NCBI GenBank assembly: GCA_026994095.1
Contig: JALWRU010000064.1
Location: forward strand, 1 to 8,636
Reading direction: 5' to 3'
DNA: 8,636 nucleotides
DNA from: Nitrospira sp.
Lineage (GTDB): Bacteria; Nitrospirota; JACRHL01
Part shown: positions 6,351-8,636 of the stretch, piece by piece
Layout: each line of letters begins with the position of its first letter
Numbering within the stretch: the stretch's first letter is position 1
Program-made: the position numbers and the translations under genes
The notes under the pieces: model-generated
Databases searched by the model: none
Seen by the model: the letters and a program-made list of their open reading frames with translations, nothing else
What the model was told of the DNA's origin: nothing

Positions 6351-8636
6351 TCAGCTACAGCCGACGCTGGTACCGCAGTTGGAGCACTTGTAACAGGCCC
6401 CGTTGCGCACCAGCATGCTGCCACACTCCGGGCAGGGAGGGGCGTCCTCCTGGGCCTGAAATGCGGTGGTATCACTGCCCTGAGTCGTCAAATCAGCGGC
6501 GGTTTTGCTGGCCGCAGCGCTGTCCGGGGTATGTTCAACATCTTTGTCAGTGGTCAGGAATTTGTGGCCTAACCAACGGAAGATGTAGTCAATGACACTT
6601 TTGGCGATGGGCACATCCGGGTTGTTGGTGAAACCGGCCGGTTCAAAACGGGTATGGCTGAACTTTTTCACCAGTGTTGCCAGCGGCACCCCGTACTGGA
6701 GGGCAATGCTGGTGCCGGTGGCGACCGAGTCCATCAAGCCGGAGATGGTCGACCCCTGCTTGGCCATGGTGATGAAGATCTCACCCGGATCGCCGTCGTC
6801 GTACTTGCCGACAGTGATGTAGCCCTCGTGCCCCCCCACGGAGAATTTGTGGGTAATCGACTCCCGCTCGTCCGGCAGGCGGCGACGGGCCAGCTTGGCG
6901 TCCACCTTGGCCAGGGTCTCTTGCTCCTGACTGGTGTTGAGCGGCTGAGTTCGCTTGGAGCCGTCCCGGTAGATGGCGATGGCCTTCACGCCCAGTCGCC
7001 ATGCCTCCATGTAGGTGTCGCGGATCTCCTCCGGGGTGGCCTCGTTCGGCACATTCACGGTTTTGGAGATGGCCCCGGACAGGAATGGCTGGGTGGATGC
7101 CATCATCCGCACGTGGCCCATGGGGCTGATGCTGCGCAGGCCGTTGGCCGGTTTGAAGGCACAATCGAATACCGGCAGATGTTCGTCCGACAGGCCCGGA
7201 GCGCCCTCGATGGTTTCGTTCTCTTCGATGTACTGGAGGATGCTGTCGGTCTGGGCACGGGAGTACCCCAGGGCCTTCAACCCTTCCGGCACAGTACCGT
7301 TGACGATCTTCATGTAACCGCCGCCCACCAGCTTCTTGTATTTGACCAGCGCGATGTCCGGCTCGACCCCGGTGGTGTCACAGTCCATCATAAAGCCGAT
7401 GGTACCGGTGGGGGCCAGCACCGAGATCTGGGCGTTTCTGTAGCCACTCTCTTCACCGATCGCGATGGCCTCATCCCAGGCGGTGCGGGCATCGTTGATC
7501 AGGTCGTCATCCAGATACTGGGTCTCCACCTGCTCGACCGCGTCCCGGTGTTTGCGCATCACCCTGAGGAACGGCTCCCGGTTGGCGGCAAAGCCGGTAA
7601 AGGCACCAACGCGGCCCGAAATCTCGGCCGAGACGGCGTAGCCGTGGCCGGTCATGATGGCGGTGATGGCACCCGCATAGGCGCGCCCTGCCTCAGAATC
7701 GTAGGGCAGCCCTTTGGCCATGAGCAGTGCCCCCAGATTGGCAAAACCCAACCCCAGCGGGCGGTAGTCTTCGCTGTTGACGCCGATGCGGTCGGTGGGG
7801 TAGCTGGCGTTGCTGACCATGATCTCCTGGGCCAGGATCATCACCCGTACCGCCTGCCGGAAGTCGGCCACGTTAAAGTCGCCGTCTTCGTTACGGAACT
7901 TCATCAGGTTGAGGCTCGACAGGTTGCAGGCCGAGTCGTCCAGAAACATGTATTCGGAACAGGGGTTGCTGGCGTTGATCGGTGCGGTATTGGGGCAGGT
8001 GTGCCACGCGTTGATGGTGGTGTCGAACTGCATGCCCGGATCGCCGCACAGGTGGGTGGCCTCGGCGATCATGTCCATCATTTCTGCGGCCGGGTAGCTC
8101 CACACGGTGCTGCCGTCGGTGCGGCTGCGGGTATCCCAGTTGGCCTTGTCGCTGACTGCCCGCATGAAGGTATCGGTGACCCGCACCGAGTGGTTGGCGT
8201 TCTGGAAGTGGACCGATTCATAGGCCCCGCCGGGAACATTAAAACCGCCGTCATAACCGGCCTCGATCAAGGCCCATGCCTTTTTCTCTTCGATCGCTTT
8301 GCAGTTGATGAACTCGACGATGTCCGGGTGGTCGGCGTTCAAGATCACCATTTTGGCGGCCCGACGGGTCTTGCCGCCGCTTTTGATGACCCCGGCAAAG
8401 GCGTCAAACCCACGCATGAAAGAGACCGGACCGGAGGCGATGCCACCACCGTTGAGTTGTTCCATGGAGCCGCGCAGGGGCGACAGGTTGCTGCCCGCAC
8501 CGGAGCCGCCCTTGAACAGCATGCCCTCGGTCTTGGCCAGCCCCAGAATACTGCTCATGGAGTCTTCTACCGAGTTGATAAAGCAGGCGGAACACTGGGG
8601 CTTTTCGTGCAGCCCGCAGTTGAACCAGACCGGGCT
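6351..8636 (-). CDS. nrdJ: Adenosylcobalamin-dependent (class II) ribonucleoside-diphosphate reductase, 5' truncated by window edge
   Basis: Reduces ribonucleotides to deoxyribonucleotides using a thiyl radical generated from coenzyme B12, independent of oxygen. The frame is open to the right edge; 761 residues are visible and the N-terminus is missing, so the ATG at 8558 is internal. Numbering from the edge: the first redox cysteine is Cys18 (SACF, in PQCSACFINSVEDSM). TEGMLFKGGSGAGSNLSPL follows, as in NrdJ. The radical-site segment NASNPCSEYMFLDDSACNLS gives Asn224, thiyl-radical Cys226 and Glu228, plus partner Cys237. PTGTIGFMMDCDTTGVEPD and the substrate-site region come next. A flexible Ala/Thr/Asp-rich linker (about 685-730) leads to a cysteine-rich tail with Cys735, 738, 748, 751, 754 and 760 (CPEC...CYKCSNC...GCS). 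This tail is the zinc-ribbon and redox region that recycles the active-site disulfide. No intein or frameshift is seen. Control by B12 riboswitch or NrdR, if any, would lie outside the window. Confidence 0.96.
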   Translation of the reverse strand, partial: SPVWFNCGLHEKPQCSACFINSVEDSMSSILGLAKTEGMLFKGGSGAGSNLSPLRGSMEQLNGGGIASGPVSFMRGFDAFAGVIKSGGKTRRAAKMVILNADHPDIVEFINCKAIEEKKAWALIEAGYDGGFNVPGGAYESVHFQNANHSVRVTDTFMRAVSDKANWDTRSRTDGSTVWSYPAAEMMDMIAEATHLCGDPGMQFDTTINAWHTCPNTAPINASNPCSEYMFLDDSACNLSSLNLMKFRNEDGDFNVADFRQAVRVMILAQEIMVSNASYPTDRIGVNSEDYRPLGLGFANLGALLMAKGLPYDSEAGRAYAGAITAIMTGHGYAVSAEISGRVGAFTGFAANREPFLRVMRKHRDAVEQVETQYLDDDLINDARTAWDEAIAIGEESGYRNAQISVLAPTGTIGFMMDCDTTGVEPDIALVKYKKLVGGGYMKIVNGTVPEGLKALGYSRAQTDSILQYIEENETIEGAPGLSDEHLPVFDCAFKPANGLRSISPMGHVRMMASTQPFLSGAISKTVNVPNEATPEEIRDTYMEAWRLGVKAIAIYRDGSKRTQPLNTSQEQETLAKVDAKLARRRLPDERESITHKFSVGGHEGYITVGKYDDGDPGEIFITMAKQGSTISGLMDSVATGTSIALQYGVPLATLVKKFSHTRFEPAGFTNNPDVPIAKSVIDYIFRWLGHKFLTTDKDVEHTPDSAAASKTAADLTTQGSDTTAFQAQEDAPPCPECGSMLVRNGACYKCSNCGTSVGCS

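Noticed and set aside
5462..6595. Long plus-strand open frame opposite argE
   Set aside because: It is antisense to a fully convincing argE with conserved metal ligands and shows no family motif. Long antisense frames are common in GC-rich DNA.

Overview
The window reads as ordinary chromosomal DNA of a GC-rich bacterium, most likely a gammaproteobacterium. The reasons are a 443-residue two-domain ArgA of the E. coli type, an ArgE whose metal-site numbering matches E. coli ArgE almost exactly, and proteobacterial-style signal and lipoprotein peptides. A finer taxonomic placement is not supportable from the sequence alone. I see no mobile elements, tRNA or rRNA genes, CRISPR arrays or integrase scars.

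Layout. The left arm (1 to about 1990, plus strand) has the 3' end of an M16 zinc-protease family gene. Two nucleotides after its stop comes an unrecognised exported protein of 244 aa. A hairpin with four T's overlaps that gene's stop codon, and then comes an unrecognised 172-aa lipoprotein. A roughly 100-nt convergent gap (1989-2089) separates this arm from the minus-strand block. In transcription order that block is argE, argA, a TSUP (TauE/SafE-type) membrane transporter and a TupA-type tungstate/oxyanion-binding protein. These four genes are tightly packed (4-nt overlap, 4-nt overlap, then 8-nt gap or 1-nt overlap) and look like one operon. Upstream of argE, on the same strand, lies the 3' part of an adenosylcobalamin-dependent (class II) ribonucleotide reductase gene, nrdJ, running off the right edge. 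A perfect 13-bp stem-loop just after the nrdJ stop separates it from the arg operon.

How the genes work together. ArgA makes N-acetylglutamate and ArgE removes the acetyl group from N-acetylornithine; having both implies the linear (non-recycling) arginine pathway. The TSUP/TupA pair suggests anion (tungstate or a related oxyanion) handling. The usual TupB permease and TupC ATPase are not next to tupA, which is the most unusual point in the window. NrdJ makes deoxyribonucleotides with or without oxygen. The two envelope proteins after the M16 gene have no assignable function.
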